Position numbers and translations under genes: made by a program
In this document: piece by piece, positions 8,062 to 16,353 of the stretch
Numbering within the stretch: the first letter of the stretch is position 1
Layout: the number at the start of each line of letters is the position of its first letter
The notes under the pieces: model-generated
The model's input: only the letters and a program-made list of their open reading frames with translations
Told to the model about the DNA's origin: nothing
The model's database searches: none
NCBI RefSeq assembly: GCF_001273845.1
Contig: NZ_JHBW01000071.1
Coordinates: 1 to 36,813 of the forward strand
DNA length: 36,813 bases
Direction of reading: 5' to 3'
DNA from: Leucobacter musarum subsp. musarum
GTDB lineage: Bacteria > Actinomycetota > Actinomycetes > Actinomycetales > Microbacteriaceae

Positions 8062-11000
8062 CTAACTTCGTCGGAGTTCGCGCTGCATGAGCGACGAGAA
8101 CTCGCGGAATTGCTCGCGTTGTTCGGGCTGAACGAAGTTCGCCGTGATCTGAGTCGAAGCGCCGGTGGAGCCGTCAGAGAGCGGTGTGATGCCACCGCCG
8201 ATACGCGCAGCGTGGGCGCGATCGACGGCGTACTGACTGGTCACGTCGAAGCCCATGCCGGAGACATCGCCAGACAGAGACGCAAACTCCCCACGGATCC
8301 CGCTGAGGGAGCGCGCTACCTTGGTCCGCGACTTGTCGATCGAGGACGCGATCGACCCGCCGAACGTCTCACCGACGGCAACGCCCGAGTATGAAACCCA
8401 CCCGCGGCCCGAGAACGGGCCCCATTTTGCGGGACTATTCGGGAACAGTCCGCGGATGTGTTCGACTGCAGACGCAACCTGAGCCGCGGCATCCCCTACC
8501 GCGGACGCCACCCCGGCAGCGAAGCCCCTCAAGAGGGCGGCACCGGATGAGATCAGCCACGCCCCAGCACCGGCGAAATAGTTCATGACTCGACCGGGCA
8601 CACCGGCGAGCCAGAACGAGACCGACAGCCAGCCGCTATCAAATCCGTTTCGTAACCCGTTGAGGACCTCGGCACCCTTGTTGATAAGCCAGGCGCTCGC
8701 GCCCGCGAATATGGCGCCGATCTTCCCTGGAAGCGCGGCAATCCAGGCGACCACGTTCCCAAGCGCAAGCGATGCAGCCAACTGGAACTGCGTGAAGTTG
8801 AATTGCGCTTCAGCGACGAACCCTCCGAGGGAGTTCCCCAGTTCATTGACGACGTTGCCCAGGCCACCAAAATGATCGGTAACGTCGAGCAGCGCGTTGA
8901 TGACGGGATTTGTGACCGAAAGGATGTTGGTCAGGAACTCGAGCAAGCCTGATGCTTCACCGGCGGTCCCTTCTCCGGTTTCTTTCGCACCAGTGAAGTA
9001 CTCCCACATGCTTTGGATGCCCTCGAGAGACTTGGTCAGGCTTCCGACCTTGTCCGCGAAATCTCCAACTGATGCGATCGCGGTGGGGCCGAGCAGTGCA
9101 AGCAGTCCGCTCAGCGCAGGCAGACCACTTTCGAAGAGATGGACGAGGGCAGGAACCAACTTGTCGCCAACAACGTCGGCCAATTGCTCGAGCACTGGCG
9201 CAGCGCCATTGTCGAGAAATGAGTTGAAGGCATCGGCGAGCCTCTGGACAACATCGTTATCTTCAAACGATTCGATGAGACCGGAGATAAGCCCCGAGGC
9301 TGTTTCGAGAGCGGTTTGCAACACTGGGCCGATCGCTTCAGCCAGGTCGCCGGCGAAGCCAGCAAGCTCACCGAATGCGTCAGCCATCGGAGCGAGAGCA
9401 GGCTCAAGAGACTCGAGGCCACTTGCGACGCCGTCGATGAAGCCGCGCAGGCCTTCGGAGACCTCAGGCCGTGCGAGTGCATCGGCAACAGCTCCGATGA
9501 AGCCGCCGAGGGCTTCACCAGCCGTGCCCATGAAGTACTCGAGTGTGTCTCGCTGCTCATAGAGCATGTTGCCGATTCGCTCGAGTCCGGCACCGAATCC
9601 ATCCATCGCGACGCCCGCCCCGCGGAACATCGCGGTCAGGGTTTCCTGCCACTTCGCCCCGTTGATGGCTTTCTCCCAATCGAGGAGCATGTCGGCGAAT
9701 CCACGAAGGCCGCCGGAGCCTGCAGCTTCGGCGGCCTTCCACAGTCCCTGGAAGATTCCGGTTGTGGCGGCTGCCACATCCCAGAGGGCGTAAAACGCGT
9801 CGATCGATTCTTCGATCCAACCGTCGAGGCGGCCGTCTGTGGCGACGTCGGAGAGCCAGTTGTCGAACTGGTTCGAGAGCCGCACGAACCATCCGGCAAG
9901 TCGCGGCATGTACCGCGCCGCCACGAGGCCGAGGTTGGTGATCGCGCCGGCGAACGCGTCGGTCCCTGTCGAGAGCACGTCCCAAGACGCGGCGAGGCCG
10001 TCGAACATCGCCTCGAGGCGACCGTTGTCGAACTCCGCTTGGAACGACTTCGCGAGTCCGGCCGTGAACCGTCCAATCGCGGCCGAGGTCTTCTCGAACG
10101 ATCGCTCGAGCTGAGGCATCACCGAGTTCGAGAAGTCGATGATCGGTTGTCGCGCTTCGGCCCAGTAATTCGCCGAGATGATCTCGCCGAGGTTCTTGTA
10201 CGAGTCGCCGAGCTCGTTCAGTTGGTCCTTCGCGTCTTTCATGGCGACGAAGAGCGCGACGCCAGAGAGCACTGCACCGGCCAACAAACCTGGCAACAGC
10301 AGAAGCGACGGCAGAGTCGCGGCCAGGCCGTCGCCGATCCCGACGATGCCCGAGACAGCGCCCATGAGCCCGGAGAATGCTGTCGTGATGCCGGTGACAC
10401 CGAACGTCAAAGCGGGAAGCTTCTTGTCGATCTCGCTCATCCAGTCCGAGAACCGTTTCAGGTAGTCGTACGAGAGGCGAGCACCCGACAGCGCGGAGAG
10501 CGCGGTGACAGCCTTCGCGAGGGCCGCCTTGGACACCCGGGGGATGATCTCGACGAATCGCGTGCGTGCGAGCCACGCCAGACGTGCCGAGGCCCAAGCC
10601 GTGAACGGGTTGATGTCGACGCGGACAGTGCGGTCCTTCGCCATGTCGTCGAGCTCTTCGCTGATCGAATGGATCCGGTGCCGGATCTGCAGCCGCTCTT
10701 CCTCGTTCAGGACCGAGATGTGGAGATGCTTCTCGAGTTTCTTCAGCTCGTTCGTCAACGCATCTACACGTGGACGCAGCTGCTCCTCGTCAAGCGTCGG
10801 CGTGATCCGCGCCTCAATGGTGCGAACCGACTTCTCAACTTCGTTGCTGATGCGGCGAAGGAGAGCCTTGTCGAGTTCTGGCATCAGGTCGACATGGCGA
10901 GCCTTCGAGACCTCCTCAAGCGCGCGAAGCGCTCGTGACGAGTCGACCTTCGCCTCCACGTTCACTTCAAGGTCTCGGATACCGGCGAGCTGCGCCTGAA

Positions 11001-11178
11001 TCGATCGCTTTAGCTTCTGCGTGTGTACGTTCGCCTTCGAGATCTGCACCTCGAGCGGAGGCATCGATTTCTCAATGCGCTGTAGCTGCTGGCGCAGTTC
11101 GCGGGGGAAATGCTTCGTGTTCGGGAGTACCCGAACGTGCATCGTTCCGGCTCGTTTTCCCAGGGAGGGAGCGGCCAT
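8062..11178 (-). CDS. tail tape measure protein
   Basis: At 1,038 aa this is the longest gene in the window and sits between the tail chaperones and the tail-tip genes, as tape measures do. Residues 1-~230 are charged and helical/coiled-coil. A strongly hydrophobic section lies at ~245-310, with further hydrophobic stretches around 740-890. The C-terminus carries SPAKWGPFSGRGWVSYS-type Gly/Ser sequence. It sets tail length and is extruded into the host membrane on infection. From the usual ~0.15 nm per residue a tail of about 150 nm would be expected. The start is supported by an AGGAGG about 5 nt upstream. Confidence 0.95.
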   Translation of the reverse strand: MAAPSLGKRAGTMHVRVLPNTKHFPRELRQQLQRIEKSMPPLEVQISKANVHTQKLKRSIQAQLAGIRDLEVNVEAKVDSSRALRALEEVSKARHVDLMPELDKALLRRISNEVEKSVRTIEARITPTLDEEQLRPRVDALTNELKKLEKHLHISVLNEEERLQIRHRIHSISEELDDMAKDRTVRVDINPFTAWASARLAWLARTRFVEIIPRVSKAALAKAVTALSALSGARLSYDYLKRFSDWMSEIDKKLPALTFGVTGITTAFSGLMGAVSGIVGIGDGLAATLPSLLLLPGLLAGAVLSGVALFVAMKDAKDQLNELGDSYKNLGEIISANYWAEARQPIIDFSNSVMPQLERSFEKTSAAIGRFTAGLAKSFQAEFDNGRLEAMFDGLAASWDVLSTGTDAFAGAITNLGLVAARYMPRLAGWFVRLSNQFDNWLSDVATDGRLDGWIEESIDAFYALWDVAAATTGIFQGLWKAAEAAGSGGLRGFADMLLDWEKAINGAKWQETLTAMFRGAGVAMDGFGAGLERIGNMLYEQRDTLEYFMGTAGEALGGFIGAVADALARPEVSEGLRGFIDGVASGLESLEPALAPMADAFGELAGFAGDLAEAIGPVLQTALETASGLISGLIESFEDNDVVQRLADAFNSFLDNGAAPVLEQLADVVGDKLVPALVHLFESGLPALSGLLALLGPTAIASVGDFADKVGSLTKSLEGIQSMWEYFTGAKETGEGTAGEASGLLEFLTNILSVTNPVINALLDVTDHFGGLGNVVNELGNSLGGFVAEAQFNFTQFQLAASLALGNVVAWIAALPGKIGAIFAGASAWLINKGAEVLNGLRNGFDSGWLSVSFWLAGVPGRVMNYFAGAGAWLISSGAALLRGFAAGVASAVGDAAAQVASAVEHIRGLFPNSPAKWGPFSGRGWVSYSGVAVGETFGGSIASSIDKSRTKVARSLSGIRGEFASLSGDVSGMGFDVTSQYAVDRAHAARIGGGITPLSDGSTGASTQITANFVQPEQREQFREFSSLMQRELRRS

Positions 11179-11187
11179 AGTGTCCTC

Positions 11188-12038
11188 CTACGAGTGGACG
11201 CGCTGCATGAACGCGCCGACATTGAAGTCCGCAATCGTCGGAGCGAAGAGTTCCGTGGGCTCGTTAGAGCGGCCAGCGGATTGTCCCGGTCGAGGGAACT
11301 TGTCCGCCTCCGTGAACTTCTCGCCGGCGGCGAATTGATGAATGAGGTCGAACTGCGATGCAGCGAGCTCAGAGTTTGAGTCCCACCCGATCCACCGCGG
11401 GTCGCCGCCGAGCGCGATCATCCGGCAGCGTGACATCGGGTTGAGTTGGAGTTGCCCTGCGAGGACGAGTACATGCTGAACGCTGACCCGACCGGCCCAC
11501 ACGTCATCGAGCTTGAGCCCGTGATGGAACTGGTCGAGGTCAGCGGTCAGCGACCCGGGAAAGTCCGGGCTGTGGTCGTACTTGTCGATCAGCTCGCAGA
11601 GCCGTTGGATTCCCCCGCTGCATCGGCGTAACGGAAGAGCAGCGCGATGAACGGCGTGTAGTCGTCGGCGTGCTTGTTCGACCACTCGATGTAGCCGGCA
11701 CGGTCGATGGCGATCGACTCGGCGAACTCGTCGACGGCTTCCTGCACGCTCATCATGTGCTTCAGATACTCGACTTGAGTGTCTTCGGGCAGGTCCGCGA
11801 TCGGCGCGCCTTCTCGAACCTTGCCCACGATGCGGACGAGATCGCGTCCATGCTCGAGGCGGATCGTCTTGATCTTGTTCCGGGCAGCGAGGCGGAGCTC
11901 GTGCGGGGGGCGAAGTTGGGGGAGGTCGGCGAGGACATCTTCAAGTTCCGCCTCGGCTTCGAGGATCTGTTCGGCCGTCGGCTGCTCGTTCTCGGTCTCG
12001 ATCGGTTCTGTCGGCGCGGGGCCCTTTTTGGCGGTCAT
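11188..12038 (-). CDS. tail assembly chaperone, -1 frameshift fusion (GT-type)
   Basis: Translation begins at the ATG at 12038, follows the short chaperone frame to the heptamer GGGGGAA (minus strand, 11616-11610), slips back one base and continues to 11188. The downstream frame has no plausible start of its own near the junction; reading in from the slip gives a sensible helical domain (GGIQRLCELIDKYD). The fused protein is about 283 aa. In lambda-like phages such a fusion bridges tape measure and tail tube protein during assembly. The position between major tail protein and tape measure is canonical. Frameshift efficiency cannot be judged from sequence. Confidence 0.85.
11589..12038 (-). 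CDS. tail assembly chaperone, short form (G-type)
   Basis: The unshifted product has 149 residues, with an acidic N-terminus (ENEQPTAEQILEAEAELED) and a helical body ending in GSAS just past the slippery site. The ATG at 12038 has a purine-rich RBS (AGAAAGG) upstream. It lies after the major tail protein gene and its attenuating hairpin. Most ribosomes should make this form and a minority the longer fusion. Both would coat the tape measure protein before tube polymerisation. Confidence 0.85.
   Translation of the reverse strand: MTAKKGPAPTEPIETENEQPTAEQILEAEAELEDVLADLPQLRPPHELRLAARNKIKTIRLEHGRDLVRIVGKVREGAPIADLPEDTQVEYLKHMMSVQEAVDEFAESIAIDRAGYIEWSNKHADDYTPFIALLFRYADAAGESNGSAS
11610..11616 (-). 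promoter_or_regulatory. -1 ribosomal frameshift slippery heptamer GGGGGAA
   Basis: In the short-form frame the codons are GCG GGG GAA. Slipping one base back re-pairs GGG with GGG and moves GAA to GGA. The heptamer lies 22 nt before the short-form stop codon, and the downstream frame becomes open exactly in the -1 register. Both the placement and the direction match tail chaperone frameshifts in siphoviruses. Confidence 0.82.
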
Positions 12039-12084
12039 GTGCGGACCTTTCTGCTGGGTGGTGAGCGGACCAGAGGATGAAGAA

Positions 12085-12119
12085 ACCCCCGGCGCGGGTC
12101 CGCATGGCGCGCCGGGGGT
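12085..12119 (-). terminator. hairpin/terminator after major tail gene
   Basis: A perfect 12-bp GC-rich inverted repeat (12085-12096 and 12108-12119) with an 11-nt loop is followed on the minus strand by TTTCTT. It lies between the major tail gene stop and the chaperone start. It probably reduces read-through so that tail tube protein is made in excess, and may also protect the upstream mRNA from 3' decay. Confidence 0.75.
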
Positions 12120-12135
12120 CGAGGTGGGCCCAGGG

Positions 12136-12729
12136 CTACGGAGTAGCGGCCAGGCCGGTCTTGAAGAGCTCCATGATTCCGGGGCGGCCATCAACCGCGG
12201 GGATCACGTCGTCGGCCGCCGCGTTGATGGACGCGGTGAGCGGAAGCTCGAGGTACTGCTCTCGGTTCACGGTCGGCGGCTCACCGAGGGTGACTTCGGA
12301 GTTCGGCACCCAGAAGCCGAGCTTTCCGGTGTTGTCCTGCATGAGGACGAACAGCTGCGTCTCCACCGCGGCGGTCTGCCCGGGGATGATGTAGCCGCCG
12401 GTGGCCTCGTCGAAATCGCCGTTGAAGGCCATGTCGAGCACGTCGTTGTCGAACTGCAGCGCGGGGATGGTCATCGACCACGACACCGCGGAGTAGATCG
12501 TCTTCGTCGCGTCGGCGAGCCAGGTGCCGATCGAGGACGCCTCGCCGCCCTCACGACTGAAGCCGAGGGTGTTCTCGCGGCTGGTGTGCCCGAGGTTCGT
12601 CCAGCCCGTCGGCGGAGTGCCGGTGAGCGTGAATGCGGTGAGTGGGCTGGCGGGCAGTGCGACTGCCTTCGGTGCGTGGAAGATCGTGCCGTTACCGGGA
12701 ACGATCATCGCGTTGGGGTTGACGCCCAT
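12136..12729 (-). CDS. major tail (tube) protein
   Basis: The 197-aa protein is of typical size and beta-rich composition for a tail tube subunit. The N-terminal region has PTGWTNLGHTSRENTLGFS, followed by alternating hydrophobic strands (LFVLMQDNTGKLGFWVP). It lies between the tail terminator and the tail chaperone genes, the standard position. The ATG has a good AAGGAG RBS. Hairpins on both sides of the cistron fit a highly expressed structural gene. No Ig-like C-terminal domain is present. Confidence 0.85.
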   Translation of the reverse strand: MGVNPNAMIVPGNGTIFHAPKAVALPASPLTAFTLTGTPPTGWTNLGHTSRENTLGFSREGGEASSIGTWLADATKTIYSAVSWSMTIPALQFDNDVLDMAFNGDFDEATGGYIIPGQTAAVETQLFVLMQDNTGKLGFWVPNSEVTLGEPPTVNREQYLELPLTASINAAADDVIPAVDGRPGIMELFKTGLAATP

Positions 12730-12748
12730 GATTTCTCCTTCAGAAATG

Positions 12749-12775
12749 CAAAAAGCCCGCCGAGTGGGCGGGCTT
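12749..12775 (-). terminator. hairpin with T-run before major tail gene
   Basis: The 9-bp stem (12753-12761 and 12767-12775) with a 5-nt loop is followed on the minus strand by TTTTTGC. By form it is an intrinsic terminator for the preceding cistron, but it ends only about 20 nt before the major tail start codon. Either termination is partial, or the hairpin serves as an mRNA-processing or stabilising element for the tail gene. Confidence 0.7.
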
Positions 12776-12796
12776 GAAGTGGGTTGCGTGGAGCGT

Positions 12797-13213
12797 TCAG
12801 GTCAGGTCTTGGACCGTGAGTCTGAACGTGGCTACGGCCTGAGACAGGTGTTTGCCGGGGAGGCGGATCTCGCTGACCTTGTCGAATACGCTGGCATCCT
12901 CGACGGTGTTGATCGCCGCGATTTCGGGCATGACGCCTTCGCCTGGGATGGACCAGTTCTGGATCGCTGCGTACAGATGGGCAGAATGGCCGAAGACGTC
13001 TCGCGGCGCTGCCAGGAGGTTGAGCACCAGCGTGACGTTCCAGAGGCCATAGTCGTACTGGCCCTGATTGATCGCGGTCCAGGAGACGAAAGGCACTTCG
13101 TCGTAACTGTCGGCGTGCTGGTCCTGAATCGCAGTGACCGTGTCGGGCACTGCGGCAGTGATTAAGGCGTCGAAGAACGCGTCGAAGTCGGGAAGTACAG
13201 GCTTCGTGTTCAT
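12797..13213 (-). CDS. tail terminator protein
   Basis: The 138-aa product starts at the ATG at 13213, overlapping the previous stop (ATGA). The long open frame upstream of this ATG is a shadow. The sequence is alpha/beta mixed, with WTAINQGQYDYGLWNVTLVLNLLAAP in the centre of the chain. Size and position directly before the major tail gene fit tail terminator/completion proteins that cap the tube and join it to the head. Confidence 0.72.
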   Translation of the reverse strand: MNTKPVLPDFDAFFDALITAAVPDTVTAIQDQHADSYDEVPFVSWTAINQGQYDYGLWNVTLVLNLLAAPRDVFGHSAHLYAAIQNWSIPGEGVMPEIAAINTVEDASVFDKVSEIRLPGKHLSQAVATFRLTVQDLT

Positions 13214-13548
13214 CCTGAGGTCCTCCCGACTGCGCGTTCGAAGACGTGCTTGCCGGGTACTCGGGTGACTTCGCCCGTTTCCTTGTCGGTGTACTTGCGT
13301 CCGTAGTTGATCGCCATCGCGCCGGGGTCCGTTGAGTACACGACGCGGTCGCTGACCTGCTGGCCGGACCCAGATTCTCCGGGCACTGTGGCTGACTCGA
13401 AGCTGTTCATGAACGCGGAGGTGAGATTGTGTCTCGCGGCCTCGGCCACGAGATTCGTCTTCAGCTTCGCCGCGGCACGGTCCATTGCGGGGTCGCCGCC
13501 GGCAATGATCGCGGCAGTGAGTCGGACGTGTGATTCGACGCTCGCCAT
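13210..13548 (-). CDS. head-tail connector / minor tail completion protein (gp10-like)
   Basis: The 112-aa protein has a helical N-terminus (DPAMDRAAAKLKTNLVAEAARHN) and a C-terminal basic stretch with VPGKHVFERAVGR. This pattern fits small HK97-gp10-like or DUF5403-type tail completion proteins. It lies between the head closure and tail terminator genes and overlaps both by 1-4 nt, so it is translationally coupled. The family assignment is tentative. Confidence 0.62.
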   Translation of the reverse strand: MASVESHVRLTAAIIAGGDPAMDRAAAKLKTNLVAEAARHNLTSAFMNSFESATVPGESGSGQQVSDRVVYSTDPGAMAINYGRKYTDKETGEVTRVPGKHVFERAVGRTSG

Positions 13549-13937
13549 CAGTCACCTTCTTCGTGTTCGTCCGGATCGGGGACGTCCGGTGCGGGGCCGT
13601 CGCCCAGCCACTTGATCGTCGTGACCCAGTGCTCTGTGCGCCTCGACCCGTCCATGTGCTGCGGATCTCCGACTGTCTCGAAGATGCCGCCATTGAAGTA
13701 GACGAGCCCGTTCGCGTCTGCTGGCCAGGTGCGTGAGAACACGCGCCGCATGGAGAGCAAAGTAACGCCGTATGTGAACTCTTCTTCAGCGGTGGCCCAT
13801 TCCCTGACGGATTGGACGCTGCAGCGTTTGATCTTCACCGGCGGGCCATCGTCGACGTAATCGACGGCACCCCTGAACCGTTCGACCTTGCGCGGCTGAA
13901 TGATGACCGTGTGGGGCCCTCTGCCTCGAATAGACAT
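13548..13937 (-). CDS. head closure / head-to-tail stopper protein
   Basis: The 129-aa beta-rich protein carries IQPRKVERFRGAVDYVDDGPP at the start, a core with WATAEEEFTYGVTLLS, and an Asp/Glu/Pro-rich acidic tail. Its size and place after the connector and before the gp10-like gene match stopper proteins that seal the filled head. Stop and start overlap with both neighbours by one base. Confidence 0.65.
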   Translation of the reverse strand: MSIRGRGPHTVIIQPRKVERFRGAVDYVDDGPPVKIKRCSVQSVREWATAEEEFTYGVTLLSMRRVFSRTWPADANGLVYFNGGIFETVGDPQHMDGSRRTEHWVTTIKWLGDGPAPDVPDPDEHEEGD

Positions 13938-14332
13938 CAGGCCCCCCGGTGGTCTCCGATGGCGAACGTGCCGATCACCGGTGAGTCCTCACCGAGTAGA
14001 TCGAGCATGTTCTCGGCTGTGAACATGAGGTAGCCGGAAGCGACGACGGCGCGCAGCCCGTACGAGTAGTTGCCCTGTTGTTCGGTCGTGTACCCCTCGG
14101 GGTTACGGATGATTCGAAGTACCGCCTCGGCGACGGTGTCTTTGAACAGATCCTCATCGAGGAGGCCTGCCGCCAGTCTCGACTCGATCCTTTGTCCGAA
14201 ACGGGTCTTGAGTTTCCCCACTGTGTGGCGAATCTTCGACTCGACGTATGACTTGCGCCCGAGCTCGTCAGGCTCGCCCTCGAAGGCGTCGCAAACCCAG
14301 TCGTAACCGACCGTGGGGAGTGTGACAGCCAT
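13937..14332 (-). CDS. head-to-tail adaptor protein (gp15/gp19-type)
   Basis: The product has 131 residues from the ATG at 14332; the upstream extension of the frame reads as Arg-rich noise. It is mostly helical, with a core (ESRLAAGLLDEDLFKDTVAEAV) and a conserved-looking RNPEGYTTEQQGNYSY segment typical of actinophage head-tail adaptors. It follows the SAP/HeH protein gene and overlaps the stopper gene. It would bind below the portal ring after packaging. Confidence 0.72.
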   Translation of the reverse strand: MAVTLPTVGYDWVCDAFEGEPDELGRKSYVESKIRHTVGKLKTRFGQRIESRLAAGLLDEDLFKDTVAEAVLRIIRNPEGYTTEQQGNYSYGLRAVVASGYLMFTAENMLDLLGEDSPVIGTFAIGDHRGA

Positions 14333-14340
14333 GAGTGCTC

Positions 14341-14811
14341 CTACTCGCTCTGTGCGGACTGGATGACTGCGGCGAGCTCTTCCGAAGTATTGGCGCCCTC
14401 GACGTCGATCTCGTGCTTCTCGGCGTACGCCTTCAGCTCGTCGACGCTCAGCGACCACAGGTCCACTTCCTCTTCGGCGGCGGCAGCCTTGTCGGCTTCG
14501 CGCAGTCGCTCGATGAGTTCCGGCTTGTTGCCGGCAGTGGGCAGTTCGCGCTTCGACAGCAGCTCCTGCAGATCCTTCTTGTTGAGAGCGTCGTAACCGT
14601 CACCGGTGTCCAACACGGGCGGGACCGGTTCAGAAGCCGTGGTCGCCGCTTCTGCAACGGCAGCTACAGCTTCGACAAAATCGTCGTCGCCGGCGATCAC
14701 GTCGGGGTTGGTGACTCGAGCGACTGCCCATTCCGGCACTTCATCGCCGGGGGACAGCGTGACGAGTCGGAACTGGTCGTCGAGCAGGTTGATGGTCTGG
14801 CAGACCTTCAT
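14341..14811 (-). CDS. SAP/HeH-domain protein in head module
   Basis: The 156-aa protein begins with a small beta domain (~1-45) and an Ala/Val-rich linker. Two helix-extension-helix (SAP/HeH/LEM-like) modules follow: LNKKDLQELLSKRELP at ~76-100 and WSLSVDELKAYAEKHEID at ~120-150. Such modules bind DNA or protein in other families. In phage head operons, similar proteins occur between capsid and connector genes with no settled role. The gene is preceded by AGGAGG and by the large hairpin that ends the capsid cistron. Confidence 0.7.
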   Translation of the reverse strand: MKVCQTINLLDDQFRLVTLSPGDEVPEWAVARVTNPDVIAGDDDFVEAVAAVAEAATTASEPVPPVLDTGDGYDALNKKDLQELLSKRELPTAGNKPELIERLREADKAAAAEEEVDLWSLSVDELKAYAEKHEIDVEGANTSEELAAVIQSAQSE

Positions 14812-14833
14812 CGTTTCCTCCTGGGAAGCCGGG

Positions 14834-14859
14834 AGAGGGCGGGCAGCTGCCCGCCCTCT
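14834..14859 (-). terminator. perfect 26-bp palindrome after capsid gene
   Basis: Two 13-base complementary halves meet without a spacer, giving a very stable GC-rich hairpin 13 nt after the major capsid stop codon. No T-run follows on the minus strand, so it is more likely an mRNA 3'-end stabiliser or attenuator than a simple terminator. It would raise capsid mRNA relative to the downstream connector genes. Confidence 0.7.
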
Positions 14860-14872
14860 GTATGGGGTCTGG

Positions 14873-15889
14873 CTAGAGCACCGTCAGCGATGCGGTCGCG
14901 TTGGCGTTCTGGACGATCGGCAGACCGATCGCTGCGACGAGCACGTCGAAGCCGACGGGGTCGTCGGAGGAGAGCGCGCCGGCCGCGGCGCCGGGCTGGC
15001 CACCCAGACCGTTCTCGGGCACGAGCGACTCACCAGTGACACCGAAATCGGTCGTGCCGAGCGGGCCTACGCCTGCTGCCTGGCCGAGAGCGGTCTGCTC
15101 CGCGGCGGGGAGGAACAGCACCTTGTTCGTGCTGAACAGTGCGCGCTCAGTGCCGGAGTGATCGACGAAGCGCTCACGGTTGGTGAAGAGCCCATCGAAG
15201 CCGAAGCTTCGGAGGGTGCTGAGCACGTCGTCGAGCGAGATCCGGGTTGGCGAGCCGAGGCCGCGCGTGGCGAGCTCGATGATGCCCTCGTTGCGGGTGA
15301 GGTGCTGCAGCACGAGCTCGGGCACCAGGATGGAACCGGGCGAGCTACCGTAGACGGCGCGCAGCGCCTCCAGATCACCGATAACGTCGGCGGCAGGGTT
15401 CGACCAGAGGGTCGGTGCCGTCGCGGTGAGGGCGGCCTTACGCCCGTAGTCGATCGTGAACTTGAGGCCGCGCTCGTCGATCGTGAGCTTGCCGCTCTCA
15501 ATTGCCTCTGCGCCACCCCACACGAAACGGGTCGCGATCTGAGCTGCGATCCGGCGCGCGTAGTCCTCGAACACGGGGCCGAGGTCGCCGCCGATCTGGG
15601 TGATCTGCGCGAACTCGTCGACGTGCAGACGACGCGAGATCGGAGGGAGCTTGCCCTGGCGGGACTCGCTGTTATCGAAGCTCGCGACGTCCGACTCGGT
15701 GTTGTACGAGCGGAAGCGCGCTGCCTCGGGCAGGGACGTGTTGCCGACATTGAAGTCGAACGTCAGCCCCGGGTTCTCACGCTGCGGGAGGAACGTGGAA
15801 ACGATGGATGCGCCGAAGACGCCGTCGATGGTGCCGCGGGCGATGCCCGTGAGCTGAGCGGCGGTCCGGTGAGACTTGGTGAATGCCAT
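14873..15889 (-). CDS. major capsid protein
   Basis: The 338-aa protein has the size and order of major capsid proteins of the phage lambda E-like/Phage_cap_E type: an N-terminal arm (FTKSHRTAAQLTGIARG), a strand-rich centre with ARRIAAQIATRFVWGGAEAI, and an Asn/Gly-rich C-terminal part. It lies immediately downstream of the decoration protein gene (11-nt gap) and upstream of the connector genes, as in HK97-fold head modules with a separate scaffold. No protease domain is fused to it. Confidence 0.88.
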   Translation of the reverse strand: MAFTKSHRTAAQLTGIARGTIDGVFGASIVSTFLPQRENPGLTFDFNVGNTSLPEAARFRSYNTESDVASFDNSESRQGKLPPISRRLHVDEFAQITQIGGDLGPVFEDYARRIAAQIATRFVWGGAEAIESGKLTIDERGLKFTIDYGRKAALTATAPTLWSNPAADVIGDLEALRAVYGSSPGSILVPELVLQHLTRNEGIIELATRGLGSPTRISLDDVLSTLRSFGFDGLFTNRERFVDHSGTERALFSTNKVLFLPAAEQTALGQAAGVGPLGTTDFGVTGESLVPENGLGGQPGAAAGALSSDDPVGFDVLVAAIGLPIVQNANATASLTVL

Positions 15890-15900
15890 GTGGTGTCTCC

Positions 15901-16338
15901 TTAGACGAAGGTGAAGAGGCCGGTCGTCGGCGCCACCTTGACCGGCGTGCGCTGGGCGCTGACCGGGAGGCGGGTGGCATCGATACCGCCGACGATGAGC
16001 AGCGCGAACGCTGCCTTGGTGGACTTGGCGACACCGGCACGGCGGAACAGATCGATACCTGCGTCGTCGTTGATGAAGCCAGCGAGGTTCGGGTGATCCT
16101 CGGGGTTGGCTGCCGGCGCCCAGGGCTCGAAAAGCCCCGAGGTGGCGTTCTTCGTCAGCGCGACGCCCGAAGGGATCACGTTGTCGGTGCGGCCGCCGAT
16201 GTTGTAGTGGGTGCCCTCAACAAACTTGGTGAGGTCCAGGGTGCCCGGCTGGGCGTTGTCCTGGCCGAGCTTCGATGCACGCCAGCGGGTGTCGATCCGC
16301 GGGTCGGTGCGGGACGTGTCGATCGCGAAATCGGTCAT
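15901..16338 (-). CDS. head decoration protein
   Basis: The 145-aa beta-rich protein is of the size and composition of lambda gpD-like capsid-stabilising proteins, with repeated small residues and the segment GVALTKNATSGLFEPWAP. It lies directly before the major capsid gene, the usual location. It would bind the outside of the expanded head at three-fold sites. Confidence 0.8.
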   Translation of the reverse strand: MTDFAIDTSRTDPRIDTRWRASKLGQDNAQPGTLDLTKFVEGTHYNIGGRTDNVIPSGVALTKNATSGLFEPWAPAANPEDHPNLAGFINDDAGIDLFRRAGVAKSTKAAFALLIVGGIDATRLPVSAQRTPVKVAPTTGLFTFV

Positions 16339-16353
16339 CGTAGCCTCCTGGGT

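Noticed and set aside
9316..10938. 540-aa open frame on the plus strand inside the tape measure gene
   Set aside because: Composition is Arg/Glu/Val-rich antisense noise, there is no RBS or recognisable domain, and the tape measure protein on the other strand is secure.
14606..15904. 432-aa plus-strand frame opposite the major capsid gene
   Set aside because: It is the antisense shadow of the capsid gene, with no start signal and no plausible fold.
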